64,000 nt of DNA from Mycobacterium spongiae (GCF_018278905.1 NZ_CP046600.1:3720001-3784000), one strand, 5' to 3'; positions 47,629 to 57,409 are shown, numbered from the stretch's first letter. Notes: a model not told the origin generated them from the sequence alone. Translations and numbers: made by a program.

Positions 47629-49802
47629 GGACGCTCCGACAATCGCCAGATTTGCTGCTCGGACCCGCCGACCACAATCGTGCCGGCCGGCGTGAACTCC
47701 CGTGTGTCCCCCATGACCTCGTAGACTCCTGCGCTCACGTAGATGCCGGCCTGCGGCATGCCACTGTGCATCTGGTATGCCAGGCTCACCGCGGGCCCCC
47801 ACAGGTCGTAGGCGACACTGGACAGCCCCACCAGTCCACTGACCGCGGTTCCGGTGGTGATACCGGCGCGAAGCGCGACACCGTCACCGGTCCTGCCGTT
47901 GAACCGGTCTACGATGCGCTGCATTTCCAGGGCGAAGTCGACGGTTCGCCGCACATTGTCCAGTCGCGGGGTGGTGACTCCGCAGGCGGCGAGGTAGCCG
48001 TTGTGCAGAGTGCGGACCCGCTCGACGCCCAGCGATTCGGCAGCCGAATCGAACTGCCGGACCAGTCCGTTCAGCTTCTCTACCAATTCATCGCCCGAGA
48101 GTTCCGTCGACACCTCGTCGAGTCCGACGATGTCGGCGTAGATAGCGGTGATGTCGTGGTGCTCGGCGGCGATCGTCTCGTCGCCCTGGCGGTAGCGCTC
48201 CATCACCGCCTCCGGCATCAGCGACCGCAACAGCCGGTTGTTTTCTTCGCGCTGCTCGGTGAGCAGCTCCTCCTTGATCCGCAGACTTCGACTCATCGCG
48301 TTGAAAGCGGCCGCGAGATCGCCAATTTCGCCGCTCGCCGTCTCCGGGATAGCGACGTCGTAGTCGCCCGCGCTGATCTTGTTGGCGCCGACCTCCAGCC
48401 GCCGGATGGGCCGGACAAACGCCCTCGCAGCCAGCGCCGAGACCAGGCAGACGACGAAAATGATCGCGGCGGTGGTCAGTACGATCCTTCTGGTGAACCA
48501 CGCCGCCCGCGCGAACGCCTCGGAGTTGTCTTTGGTCGCCAGAATCGACCACTGCAGGTCGGAGTCCGGCACAGTCAGCGGGGCGTAGGCCTGCATCTCC
48601 CGCATACCCAAATAGCCTTCGGCGGTGATGATCCCGGTCTCGCCGCGTTGGGCGGCGCGCAGCGCCGCACCGGGAACGGGCTGCACCAGCGTCGTGCCAC
48701 CCAACCGGATCGCTTCGTCCACGACCGCGGACGCGGTGCCCGCGGCCACCGCCTCACGGCGGTATTCCTCCGGATCCTCAAGGAAGAGACGCGAATCCGA
48801 CCGCATCAGATCGTCCGGACCGGCCAGGTACGTCTCGGTCGTCGCGCCTAGCCCCAGTTGTTGCCAGTCCTTGTCGAAGGTCATGACGCGATTGATCTTC
48901 GCGATCGGTAGCGGCACGGCCAATACGCCATAGGTCTCACCGTGCGATCGGACCGGCGCCACCATCCAGGCCGTCGGTGCACCCAGATCCGGCTGATAGC
49001 GCCCAAAGTCGGTGATCCAGGCGAAGTTCAAGGCGTTGGCGCCCAGCGCCTTTTCGTAGCCATCATGCAGTTCGGATTCGCGATACGGCCCAGACACGAT
49101 ATTGGTGCCCAAGTCGAAACCCTTGTTCACGCTGTAGACGACGTTGCCTTGAGCATCCAGCAGCAGCGCGTCCCGGTATTCGAAACGAGTGACCATGTCC
49201 CGGAAATAGCCGTCAAAACGAGTGTTTGCCGCCGACCATGCGCGACCTTCGGGACTGTCATCAGTCGTGGCCGCGTCACCGTCCGCCGCAGCCGCCACGG
49301 TGTAGTGGGTCTGAAGGTACCGCGGGGCGCTGGAACTCGGTAGCACGGCGTCGATGTCAAGTTTGACGCCGGTGTCCCGCTCTGTCGGCGCGATGAGTTC
49401 GTTGGTGTAGTAGTCGACGAGTGCCAGCTGCTGCTCGGGGTCGATCGTTGCGTTGGCAAGCTGATCGAAGCCGGCTGTGAACAGTTGCGCGGCCGCGACC
49501 ACGATCGTGCTGCTGCTGTAGGAGACTAGCGAGGTCGTCAAGTTTTCGAACTCGGCCTGGATCGCTCGTTCCTGCGACGTCCGCAGCTGTGTCAACCACC
49601 GAGCCGACGAGACCGTCGACAATTCACGGCCTGTTCCGAACGCGACGACGGCGATGACCGCCGCCGACACGATGCTGGACATCAACAGCATCACGATGAG
49701 CTTGGACTGGATGCTCATCCGAGAAAACAGCCCCCGCCAGCGTCTGCGCCTTCGCACCGGCACGGGCGTTGCTCCCGGCACTGGTGCCTGTTGCGACGTC
49801 AC
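47625..49802 (-). CDS. Membrane class III cyclase-like protein, degenerate (Rv2435c-like)
   Basis: 725 residues from GTG at 49802 with GGAGAG upstream; GTG at 49814 or 49835 would add 4 or 11 residues. Order: basic start, membrane helix (LIVMLLMSSIVSAAVIAVVAF), a ~390-residue extracytoplasmic dCache-like sensor region, a second helix (IVLTTAAIIFVVCLVSALAA), HAMP, then a cyclase homology domain. The first metal Asp is kept (IYADIVGLDEVS). The second-metal motif GDAY is HNGY, the substrate-specificity Lys region is RVRTL, and the transition-state Asn/Arg pair in WGxxVNxAxRM is Ser/Gln (WGPAVSLAYQM). It is therefore probably inactive as a cyclase. Confidence 0.83.
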   Translation of the reverse strand: MTSQQAPVPGATPVPVRRRRRWRGLFSRMSIQSKLIVMLLMSSIVSAAVIAVVAFGTGRELSTVSSARWLTQLRTSQERAIQAEFENLTTSLVSYSSSTIVVAAAQLFTAGFDQLANATIDPEQQLALVDYYTNELIAPTERDTGVKLDIDAVLPSSSAPRYLQTHYTVAAAADGDAATTDDSPEGRAWSAANTRFDGYFRDMVTRFEYRDALLLDAQGNVVYSVNKGFDLGTNIVSGPYRESELHDGYEKALGANALNFAWITDFGRYQPDLGAPTAWMVAPVRSHGETYGVLAVPLPIAKINRVMTFDKDWQQLGLGATTETYLAGPDDLMRSDSRLFLEDPEEYRREAVAAGTASAVVDEAIRLGGTTLVQPVPGAALRAAQRGETGIITAEGYLGMREMQAYAPLTVPDSDLQWSILATKDNSEAFARAAWFTRRIVLTTAAIIFVVCLVSALAARAFVRPIRRLEVGANKISAGDYDVAIPETASGEIGDLAAAFNAMSRSLRIKEELLTEQREENNRLLRSLMPEAVMERYRQGDETIAAEHHDITAIYADIVGLDEVSTELSGDELVEKLNGLVRQFDSAAESLGVERVRTLHNGYLAACGVTTPRLDNVRRTVDFALEMQRIVDRFNGRTGDGVALRAGITTGTAVSGLVGLSSVAYDLWGPAVSLAYQMHSGMPQAGIYVSAGVYEVMGDTREFTPAGTIVVGGSEQQIWRLSERP

Positions 49803-50085
49803 CCGCTCTCCATTCACTCGTGCGCCGAGAAACACGGACTCCGCTGCAGACTAGCCTGCCGCGACCAGGCATATTGCCGTTAGCAAAAAGTAAGACGTTG
49901 GCCGAAAGTGATAGGCATCCAGGAAGCTCCGCAGCGTCAGCAGAATGGCGGCCTCCGCAATGAGTGCCGACATCTTTGGCGGACAAGTTCCATTGAGCCA
50001 CGTGGCGTCCATAACCGTGGGACCACCCAGATCGCACCGCGTGCAATCGCAGCAGGCAGCTTGCGACGCCGGTTGCGGTTGAGGC

Positions 50086-51462
50086 TCAGGAAGCCTCGGG
50101 CTCCCCGCCGTCAGTAAGCAGTCTCTCGGGATGGTGGTATCCATTGATCCGGGGTTGGCCCCGTAGAACCGAAGAGTCCAGATGCGGCGGCGGGATCCAT
50201 TCGGTGTCGCCGTTTGCGCGTTTTCGGGTGGTCCAGCCCTTTTCGGCCAGCGGGTGGTCTTGGCCGCAGGCGAAGGTCAGGTCGTTGACATCGGTAGTGC
50301 GGCAGGCCGCATACGGGGTGAGGTGGTGGACTTCGCAGAGATAGCCGGGCACATCGCAGCCGGGGCGGGTACAGCCGCGGTCCTTGGCGTAGAGCACGAT
50401 GCGTTGCCCGGGCGAGGCCAACCGTTTGGTGTGGTAGAGCCCGATGGCTTTGCCCTGGTCGAAAATCGCCAGGTAATGGTGGGCATGGCGAGCCAGGCGG
50501 ATGACATCGGTCATCGGCAACAGGCTGCCGCCACCGGTGAGTGCCGTGCCGGTGGCTGACTCCAGGTCTTTCAACGTGGTGGACACCACGATGGTGGCCG
50601 GCAGCCCGTTGTGTTGACCGAGCTCTCCGCTGGCCAACAGCGCGCGTAGCGCGGCAGTGAGGCCGTCGTGGTTGCGTTGGCCGGTGCTGCGGGCGTCGCG
50701 CTCGATTACCGGGTGTGCGGCCACGCCGTCGATCACCGGGGTCTGGTCGTCGGGATTGCACATTCCGGGTGCGGCCAGTTTGGCCAGCACCGCCTCCAGG
50801 GTGGCGCGCGCCTCGGGCGTGAGCCAGCCGGTCAGCTTCGACATGCCGTCGATGTCTTGGTTGCCCAGGCTGAGTCCACGCCGACGAGCGCGGTGCTCGT
50901 CGGTGTAGTCGCCGTCGGGGTGGAGGTAGTCCAGGAGCCGCTGGGCCAGCTTGGCCAGCTCGTCGGGGCGAAACCCGGTGGCCAGCGCGGCGAGGTGGGC
51001 TTCGGCGTGCTCGCGGGTGTTGGCATCCACCGTGGTGGGCAGCCGACCGAGAAATTCCCGGATGACGCGGACGTGGCCGTCGCCGAGGAGGCCGTCGCGC
51101 TGGGCTTGGGCGGTCGCGGTCAACAGCGGTGCCAGGGGTTGGCCGGTCAGGGCACGGCGGGGCCCGAGGTCGGCGGCCGCGGTGATCCGGCGGCTGGCGT
51201 CGCTGCGGGTGATGTGGAGCCGGTCGGCGAGCGTTCTGGGCAGGGTGGCGCCGAGCTCGGTCGCGCTGGCCTGCTCGCCGATCTGGTTGATCAACTCATG
51301 CTCGACGACGGGTAGCCGGCGGCGCAGCGTCTCCACGCGCTCGAGCAACGTCAGCCTTTCCGGAGTTGTCAGGGCATCGAACGACAACCCGCAGGCGCGG
51401 TCCAGATCATCCTCGAGCGCGTCGAGGACCGCGAGGATCTCCTCGCGACTGCTCGAACTCAT
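50086..51462 (-). CDS. 13E12-repeat-family DUF222/HNH endonuclease protein
   Basis: 458 residues. The N-terminal DUF222 helical domain is followed by a C-terminal HNH nuclease motif with zinc-type cysteines: [24 protein letters not shown] and ...[20 protein letters not shown]. This family is repeated many times in mycobacterial genomes and is associated with mobile or prophage-like elements; its exact role is unknown. The start ATG sits inside a LexA box and behind a leaderless -10, so DNA-damage control is likely. H37Rv has no such gene between Rv2435c and rbsK, marking an insertion. Confidence 0.9.
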   Translation of the reverse strand: MSSSSREEILAVLDALEDDLDRACGLSFDALTTPERLTLLERVETLRRRLPVVEHELINQIGEQASATELGATLPRTLADRLHITRSDASRRITAAADLGPRRALTGQPLAPLLTATAQAQRDGLLGDGHVRVIREFLGRLPTTVDANTREHAEAHLAALATGFRPDELAKLAQRLLDYLHPDGDYTDEHRARRRGLSLGNQDIDGMSKLTGWLTPEARATLEAVLAKLAAPGMCNPDDQTPVIDGVAAHPVIERDARSTGQRNHDGLTAALRALLASGELGQHNGLPATIVVSTTLKDLESATGTALTGGGSLLPMTDVIRLARHAHHYLAIFDQGKAIGLYHTKRLASPGQRIVLYAKDRGCTRPGCDVPGYLCEVHHLTPYAACRTTDVNDLTFACGQDHPLAEKGWTTRKRANGDTEWIPPPHLDSSVLRGQPRINGYHHPERLLTDGGEPEAS

Positions 51463-51468
51463 GTTCGA
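51453..51468. promoter_or_regulatory. LexA (SOS) box over the 13E12 gene start
   Basis: TCGAAC-TCAT-GTTCGA is a perfect match to the mycobacterial SOS operator TCGAAC(N4)GTTCGA. It covers the ATG of the 13E12 gene (51460-51462) and abuts the -10 box, so bound LexA would block transcription start. Confidence 0.85.
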
Positions 51469-51474
51469 ATTCTA
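51469..51474 (-). promoter_or_regulatory. -10 box of the 13E12 gene, leaderless
   Basis: TAGAAT on the minus strand, then 6 nt and the ATG at 51462. Fits TANNNT and the leaderless spacing. Confidence 0.6.
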
Positions 51475-51572
51475 TCGCAGGGCACCGACAATCAGTCCCG
51501 CCCATGAGACCACTGAAATCACAGCGACACAGATGATTTCAGTCGACTGGGCTGCCCTGCGTACGAGTCGAC

Positions 51573-51578
51573 TAACCT
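51573..51578 (+). promoter_or_regulatory. -10 box of a leaderless rbsK promoter
   Basis: TAACCT followed by 7 nt and the rbsK ATG at 51586. Confidence 0.45.
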
Positions 51579-51585
51579 CAGCGGA

Positions 51586-52452
51586 ATGGCACCCCGAGTG
51601 TGCGTGGTCGGCAGCGCGAACATGGACATGACCTTCAACGTCACCAAGCTGCCACGCCCGGGCGAGACCATGTTGGCGTCGGCATTGACATGCGCACCAG
51701 GCGGGAAGGGCTGCAATCAAGCGATCGCCGCGGCGCGAGCCGGCGCGCGGGTGCGGTTTGTCGGTGCCGTCGGCGATGATCCTGCCGGCAACCACGTGCG
51801 AGCCCACCTGCTCGCCAACGGAATCGACGTGGCGGGGACCAGCGTGGTCCCCGGACCGAGCGGGACGGCGGTCATCATGGTCGACGCCGACGCCGAGAAC
51901 GCCATCGTCGCGGCGCCGGGCGCCAACGCGCACCTGGTAGTGGCGCCGACGGTGGGCGCCGACTGCGAGGTGTTGCTGACCCAGTTGGAGATTCCCTTGG
52001 CGGCGGCGACAGCGGCGGCGCGCCAAGCCCGGGCGGCCGGGGCGGTCGTCGTGGTCAATGCGTCACCGGTCGGCCAGGATCACAGTTCGCTGGCCGAACT
52101 GGCGGCCGATGTCGACGTCGTTATCGCAAACGAGCGCGAGGCAGCCGACTGGCTCTGGCAGCCAGAACATTTCGTGATGACCCGCGGAGCCCGCGGCGTC
52201 CGGTACCGCGGTGCCGACGGGGAGTTCGATGTGGCCGCCCCGAAGGTATCGGCAGTGGACACCACCGGAGCCGGCGATGTGTTCGCCGGCGTTCTGGCCG
52301 CGCACTGGCCAACCAAGCACGGTTCTGCGGCACAGCGGCTGCGCGCGCTGCAGCGGGCAAGCACCGCGGGCGCACTGGCGACTCTCAAGCTCGGCGCCGG
52401 CGACTGTGCACCTCCTGCCGAAGCGATCGAAGCCGCCCTCCGATGCGGTTGA
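51586..52452 (+). CDS. rbsK: Ribokinase, PfkB family
   Basis: 288 residues. The PfkB first signature is GGKGCNQAIAAARAGARVRFVGAVG and the second is DTTGAGDVFAGVLAAHW, with the catalytic Asp in GAGD. It phosphorylates ribose to ribose-5-phosphate in the cytosol. No ribose transporter is next door, as in M. tuberculosis. The gene is followed by an ICMT-like membrane protein 75 bp downstream on the same strand. Confidence 0.9.
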   Translation: MAPRVCVVGSANMDMTFNVTKLPRPGETMLASALTCAPGGKGCNQAIAAARAGARVRFVGAVGDDPAGNHVRAHLLANGIDVAGTSVVPGPSGTAVIMVDADAENAIVAAPGANAHLVVAPTVGADCEVLLTQLEIPLAAATAAARQARAAGAVVVVNASPVGQDHSSLAELAADVDVVIANEREAADWLWQPEHFVMTRGARGVRYRGADGEFDVAAPKVSAVDTTGAGDVFAGVLAAHWPTKHGSAAQRLRALQRASTAGALATLKLGAGDCAPPAEAIEAALRCG

Positions 52453-52527
52453 GGTGCGAACGAGGTGCGAATGAGTGGCGGATGAGATAGTGGCTATCCG
52501 ACGGACCACACAGCGGGAGGACCTGCG

Positions 52528-53148
52528 ATGCCAGCAACTACCTCGGCCGATATCGCGTTGGTGTTGTTCGCGGTTTTTGCACTGCTCGGATTTGGTTGGC
52601 GTAGCTGGGTTCAATACCGGCGCACCGGATCGAGCGGCTATCGCGGCGTCAGCGGCCGAATCGGCTCACCAGAATGGTTGGCTGGCATCGGATTTGCCGT
52701 AGCACTCATGGTGACGGTCGCGGGCGTGATTGTGCAGCGGATCGATCTTGTCAGGCCACTTGCAGTCCTGACCGCGGTGTGGATTCAGGTGGCTGGGATC
52801 CTGGTGGCGGTCGTCGGCATCGTGGCGACGGTCTACGCCCAGCTCGCTATGGGTGATTCGTGGCGAATCGGGGTCGATGAGCAGGAGTCCACGACGCTGG
52901 TAGCCACCGGGCCATTCGGCTGGGTGCGTAATCCCATCTACACCGCCATGTTCGTGTTTAGCCTCGGGGTGGTGCTCCTCACGCCGAATCTTGCCGTTTT
53001 CGCCGGGTTTATCCTGCTCGTTTGCTCGATCGAAGTACAGGTCCGTGTCGTTGAGGAGCCGTACCTGCTCCGGGAGCATGGGGATTCCTATCGGGCTTAC
53101 TGCGCCAAGGTAGGGCGGTTTGTTCCAGCGGTGGGGCGGATTCGCTAG
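52528..53148 (+). CDS. Isoprenylcysteine carboxyl methyltransferase-like membrane protein (Rv2437-like)
   Basis: 206 residues with a GGGAGG upstream of the ATG at 52528. About five membrane segments are visible. The conserved C-terminal block GPFGWVRNPIYTAMF plus VVEEPYLLREHGDSYRAYCAKVGRFVP matches the ICMT/PEMT group of membrane methyltransferases (RxPxY motif and a terminal E..Y..Y). Bacterial members act on unknown lipids or small molecules. Confidence 0.82.
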   Translation: MPATTSADIALVLFAVFALLGFGWRSWVQYRRTGSSGYRGVSGRIGSPEWLAGIGFAVALMVTVAGVIVQRIDLVRPLAVLTAVWIQVAGILVAVVGIVATVYAQLAMGDSWRIGVDEQESTTLVATGPFGWVRNPIYTAMFVFSLGVVLLTPNLAVFAGFILLVCSIEVQVRVVEEPYLLREHGDSYRAYCAKVGRFVPAVGRIR

Positions 53149-53166
53149 GCATTTGCCCAGCACGCG

Positions 53167-55209
53167 CTAGTCGACGGGTATGTCGCGTTCTATTTCGGCG
53201 AGCCAGACCCGCGCCGACATGTCCGATGGGGCTCGCCAGTCCCCTCGCGGCGACAACGCGCCACCGTGCGACACCTTGGGACCGTTGGGCAATGCCGAGC
53301 GTTTGAACTGACTGAAGGAGTAGAACCGCTCGACGAAAACCGTGAGCCAGTGCCGAATCTGGGCCAACGAATAGGACGGTCGCTTATTCTCGGGGAATCC
53401 GGACGGCCAGGTGCCGTGATCAGGGTCGCTCCACGCGTGCCAGGCGAGGAAGGCGATCTTCGATGGCCGGAACCCGTAACGCAGTACCTGATACAGCGAG
53501 AAATCCTGCAGGGCAAACGGGCCGATTTTTGCCTCGCTGCTCTGCAGTTCCTCCTCCTCACCGGTGGGAACCAGTTCGGGCGTGATCTCGGTGTCGAGGA
53601 CCGACTGGAGCACCTCACCCACCTGCGCCTCGAATTCGCCGGAGGTGATGACCCAGCGCATCAGGTGCTGGATCAGCGTCTTGGGCACACCGGCATTGAC
53701 GTTGTAGTGCGACATCTGGTCACCAACGCCGTATGTCGACCAGCCCAAGCCCAGCTCCGACAGGTCGCCGGTGCCCAGCACGATTCCTCCGCGTTGGTTG
53801 GCGATACGGAACAGGTAGTCGGTGCGCAAACCGGCCTGCACGTTTTCGAACGTGACGTCGTAAGTCTCCTCACCGGCCGAAAACGGATGACCGATGGTGG
53901 CCAACATCAGCCGTGCGGTGTCGCGGATGTCGACTTCAGCGAAGGTGACGCCCAACGCGTGCGCCAACCGCGCCGCGTTGCCCTTGGTGCGGTCGCTGGT
54001 AGCGAAGCCGGGCATGGTAAACGCCAAGATGTCGCTGCGCGGCCGGCCCTCTCGATCCATCGCGCGCGCCGCGACGATCAATGCATGCGTCGAATCCAGG
54101 CCACCCGAAACGCCGACGACCACCTTCGGATAGTTCAGCGAACGGAGCCGCTGCTCCAGCCCGGACACCTGAATGTTGTAGGCCTCGTAGCAATCCTGCT
54201 GCAGTCGAAGCGGATCAGCGGGGACAAAGGGAAAACGCTCTACCTCGCGAAGCAGGCCGATGTCGCCGGCCGGCGGGTCGAGCCGGAAATCGATGCGCCG
54301 CACTGACTCTGCCAACAGCCCGTGGTGGCGTCGATTGTCGTCAAAGGTGCCCATCCGCAGCCGTTCCGATCGAAGCAACTCGGTGTCCACGTCGGCGACC
54401 GACCGGCGCTCCCCCTTCGGGAAGCGCTCAGACTGCGCGAGCAACACTCCGTTTTCCCAGATCATCGTCTGGCCATCCCACGCCAGGTCGGTCGTCGACT
54501 CACCCTCCCCCGCGGCGGCATAGACGTAGGCGGCCAGACAGCGCGCGGATGCCGAACGTGCCAGCAGGCGGCGGTCGTCGGCGCGACCGATCGTGATTGG
54601 GCTACCAGAGAGGTTCGCCAATACCGTGGCGCCCGCCAAGGCTGCCTCCGCGCTTGGCGGCACCGGTACGAACATGTCCTCACAGATCTCGACGTGCAGC
54701 ACAAACCCCGGCAGATCCGATGCGCAGAACAGCAAGTCGGGGCCGAAGGCTGCGTCGATACCACCGATCCGGATCGTGCCGCGCTCCCCAGTGCCGGCAG
54801 CGAACTGCCGGCTCTCGTAGAACTCTCGGTAGGTAGGCAGGTAGGACTTGGGTACCACGCCAAGCACAGCGCCGCGGTGGATGACAACCGCGGCGTTGTA
54901 GATGCGATGCCGATGGCGCAGCGGAGCCCCCACGACGAGTATCGGCAGCAGCTCGGCGGACGCGGCGACCAGATCGAGCAATGCATTCTCGACGGCGTCG
55001 AGCAGGACATCCTGCAGGAGCACGTCCTCGATCGAGTAACCCGACAGCGTCAACTCGGGGAACACCGCCAGCGCTACGCCCTCGTCGTGACATGCGCGTG
55101 CCAGCCGCAGGACCGAGGCGGCATTGGCCGCCGGATCGCCGATGGTGGTGTGGTGCGTGCAGGCGGCAACGCGCACGAACCCGTGCTGGTAAGCCGAGTA
55201 GAAGTTCAT
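53167..55209 (-). CDS. nadE: Glutamine-dependent NAD+ synthetase
   Basis: 680 residues from the ATG at 55209 with GAGGGAG upstream. The N-terminal nitrilase-type glutaminase carries Glu in VFPELTLSGYS, Lys in VPKSYLPTYREFYE and Cys in HVEICEDMFVP. The C-terminal synthetase has the PP-loop VGVSGGLDSTHALI. Ammonia from glutamine is channelled to nicotinate adenine dinucleotide activated with ATP. It completes NAD synthesis begun in this window by NadD. Full family length. Confidence 0.96.
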   Translation of the reverse strand: MNFYSAYQHGFVRVAACTHHTTIGDPAANAASVLRLARACHDEGVALAVFPELTLSGYSIEDVLLQDVLLDAVENALLDLVAASAELLPILVVGAPLRHRHRIYNAAVVIHRGAVLGVVPKSYLPTYREFYESRQFAAGTGERGTIRIGGIDAAFGPDLLFCASDLPGFVLHVEICEDMFVPVPPSAEAALAGATVLANLSGSPITIGRADDRRLLARSASARCLAAYVYAAAGEGESTTDLAWDGQTMIWENGVLLAQSERFPKGERRSVADVDTELLRSERLRMGTFDDNRRHHGLLAESVRRIDFRLDPPAGDIGLLREVERFPFVPADPLRLQQDCYEAYNIQVSGLEQRLRSLNYPKVVVGVSGGLDSTHALIVAARAMDREGRPRSDILAFTMPGFATSDRTKGNAARLAHALGVTFAEVDIRDTARLMLATIGHPFSAGEETYDVTFENVQAGLRTDYLFRIANQRGGIVLGTGDLSELGLGWSTYGVGDQMSHYNVNAGVPKTLIQHLMRWVITSGEFEAQVGEVLQSVLDTEITPELVPTGEEEELQSSEAKIGPFALQDFSLYQVLRYGFRPSKIAFLAWHAWSDPDHGTWPSGFPENKRPSYSLAQIRHWLTVFVERFYSFSQFKRSALPNGPKVSHGGALSPRGDWRAPSDMSARVWLAEIERDIPVD

Positions 55210-55254
55210 CGCTCCCTCATTGTCGCTCGCGGAGCCGAAATTCCCGAATCAGCC

Positions 55255-55260
55255 TAAGCT
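55255..55260 (+). promoter_or_regulatory. -10 box of a leaderless sirtuin promoter
   Basis: TAAGCT followed by 7 nt and the GTG at 55268. No ribosome-binding site is seen. Confidence 0.5.
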
Positions 55261-55267
55261 CGGGTAG

Positions 55268-56110
55268 GTGCAATCCCCCCAATCACCCGAACTTGTTGCG
55301 GTGCTGGCCGGTCGCCGGGTGGCGGCGTTGACCGGTGCGGGGATTTCCACCGACTCGGGCATCCCCGACTATCGTGGCCCCGACTCGCCGCCGAGCAATC
55401 CCATGACGATTCGCCAGTTCACCTCGGACCCGGTGTTTCGGCAACGCTACTGGGCGCGCAACCACCTCGGCTGGCGGCACATGGACGAAACCCGGCCCAA
55501 TGCCGGGCATCGGGCGCTGGCCGCGCTCGAGCACGCGGGGGTGGTGACCGGCGTCGTCACCCAGAACGTCGACCTGCTGCACACCAAAGCCGGCAGCGTC
55601 AACGTGGTGAATCTGCACGGCAGCTATGCGCAGGTGACGTGCCTGAGCTGTGGTGACACCACCACCCGTGCGGCGCTGGCCGAGCAATTGGAAACACTCA
55701 ACCCGGGATTCGTGGAGCGCATCGATGCGGTGGGTGGGTTGGCGGTCGCCCCGGACGCCGACGCCGTTGTGGCCGATACCGAGTCATTTCGCTATCTGGA
55801 CTGCAGGCGCTGCGGTGGCATGCTCAAGCCCGATATCGTCTACTTCGGCGAGAATGTGCCGAAAGAACGTGTTGCACAGGCGTATTCACTGATTGATGGC
55901 GCCGAAGCGCTGCTGGTTGTGGGCTCGTCGCTGGCGGTGTTCTCCGGATACCGGTTTGTCCGACACGCAGCGGCGCTGGGCATCCCGGTTGCGATCGTCA
56001 ACCGCGGTCGCACCCGCGGCGACGACCTGGCAACCGTCAAGGTCGACGGCGGGTGCTCCGAGCTGCTGGCGCTGCTGTGCGACGAACTGTCACCGATGCC
56101 CTTGCGCTAG
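55268..56110 (+). CDS. Sir2-family NAD-dependent deacylase
   Basis: 280 residues from GTG at 55268. NAD motifs GAGIS (23-27) and TQNVDLLH (98-105), catalytic His117 in NLHGS, and zinc cysteines 125, 128, 179 and 182 (CLSC, CRRC) are all intact. The long insert between the cysteine pairs and the overall pattern resemble class II (SIRT4-like) sirtuins. It uses NAD to remove acyl groups from lysine. It adjoins nadE, divergently. It is not at this place in H37Rv. Its stop shares CTAG with the stop of the convergent P450 gene. Confidence 0.87.
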   Translation: MQSPQSPELVAVLAGRRVAALTGAGISTDSGIPDYRGPDSPPSNPMTIRQFTSDPVFRQRYWARNHLGWRHMDETRPNAGHRALAALEHAGVVTGVVTQNVDLLHTKAGSVNVVNLHGSYAQVTCLSCGDTTTRAALAEQLETLNPGFVERIDAVGGLAVAPDADAVVADTESFRYLDCRRCGGMLKPDIVYFGENVPKERVAQAYSLIDGAEALLVVGSSLAVFSGYRFVRHAAALGIPVAIVNRGRTRGDDLATVKVDGGCSELLALLCDELSPMPLR

Positions 56111-57375
56111 AAGGCGCAGGGCATGCTACGGATACCGTGGATGAAGTTGTTCGGCACGTATGTCGCTTCCCCGGCCTCGATATCCGGCAGCTGCCGGAGC
56201 AACTCGCCGAAAATGGCGCGCAGCTGCGCCCGTGCCACGTGGGCGCCGAGGCAGAAGTGGACTCCACCGCCGCCGAAGCCGATGTGTGGGTTGGGACTGC
56301 GGCTCAGGTCCAACCGGTCCGGGCGGTCGAAGGCCTCGTCGTCCCAATTGCCGGACGGATAGAACATCACCACCCGCTCCCCCGCCCGGATGGTCTGACC
56401 ACTCAGCTCGAAATCCGAAACGGCCGTGCGCCGGAAGGTCATTACCGGTGTGGCCCAACGGATGAACTCCTCGACGGCCGTGCCAATGCGGTTGTCGAAG
56501 TCCGCCAGCAGCCATGCCCGCTGGTCGGGAAAATCGGTGAGCGCCTTCATCGCATGGCTGGTGGTCTGGCGGGTGGTGTCGTTGGCCGCCACAGCGAGTA
56601 ACACGAAAAAGGCCCCAACATCCGCGTCCGTTAATCGGTCACCGTCGACCTCGGCATTGACCAGGCCACTGAACAGGTCGTCGCCGGGCTGCTCGCGGCG
56701 CTGGCCGGCCAGTGAGCCAGCCACCGAATGCAGATACATCTGGTTTTCGACCATGACCTGCAACGGATTACGCCCGTCGAGGTAGACCGGGTCGGACCAG
56801 GACACCATTGCATCGGCGGCGTGGGCGACATGCTCGCGCTCGGATTCGGGAATCCCCACCATGTCCGACAACGTGCGGATAGGTAGTTCCTTGGCGCAGT
56901 GGTCGACGAAATCGGCCCCGCTGCCGGCAGCCCGCAGCTCCTCGACAATGGTCTTAGCGTTTGTCTTGATGGAGTCCTCGATCCGGCGGACCTGACGGGG
57001 CGTGAACGCAGCGCTGATGAGCTTTCGCAGCATGGTGTGTCGCGGCGGGTCCATCGCCAGGAAAGACATTGACGCTTCGAGAAGCTCCTCGGGGACGTTC
57101 TCGAAAGTCACCCCCTTACCCGAGACGAACACCTGGTTGTTTCGGCTAACCGTGACGATGTCAGCGCGTCGCGTCACCGCCCAATATCCCCGATCGGCGG
57201 GATCATGCATAAGCGCGTCTTCGACCGGCGGATGCCAGCTCACCGGTCGTTCCGCGCGCAGCACCGCGAACGAGCGCTCCCGTTCGGCCGCCGACAAGGA
57301 CCAAAACGCGCGCGAGGACAGATCGATCGGGTCATAGGTGCGAGCGCTGCCGGATATCTCAGTCACTAGTGCCAT
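56107..57375 (-). CDS. Cytochrome P450
   Basis: 422 residues from the ATG at 57375 with AAGGAGG 8 nt upstream. I-helix oxygen-activation motif is AANDTT at 263-268 (Asn-Asp instead of the usual Gly-Glu/Asp), K-helix ExxR is Glu303-Arg306, and the heme loop FGGGGVHFCLGAHVAR has Cys375 as ligand. It is a soluble bacterial class P450 needing ferredoxin partners, which are not adjacent. The substrate is unknown. It is divergent from a TetR gene with a palindromic operator between. Confidence 0.9.
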   Translation of the reverse strand: MALVTEISGSARTYDPIDLSSRAFWSLSAAERERSFAVLRAERPVSWHPPVEDALMHDPADRGYWAVTRRADIVTVSRNNQVFVSGKGVTFENVPEELLEASMSFLAMDPPRHTMLRKLISAAFTPRQVRRIEDSIKTNAKTIVEELRAAGSGADFVDHCAKELPIRTLSDMVGIPESEREHVAHAADAMVSWSDPVYLDGRNPLQVMVENQMYLHSVAGSLAGQRREQPGDDLFSGLVNAEVDGDRLTDADVGAFFVLLAVAANDTTRQTTSHAMKALTDFPDQRAWLLADFDNRIGTAVEEFIRWATPVMTFRRTAVSDFELSGQTIRAGERVVMFYPSGNWDDEAFDRPDRLDLSRSPNPHIGFGGGGVHFCLGAHVARAQLRAIFGELLRQLPDIEAGEATYVPNNFIHGIRSMPCAF

Positions 57376-57409
57376 CGCGGTGACCTCCTTATCGCCCAAT
57401 TGCCCGACT

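Noticed and set aside
49851..50144. 97-codon minus-strand frame between the cyclase and 13E12 genes
   Set aside because: Partly overlaps the 13E12 gene, no ribosome-binding site, composition not protein-like.
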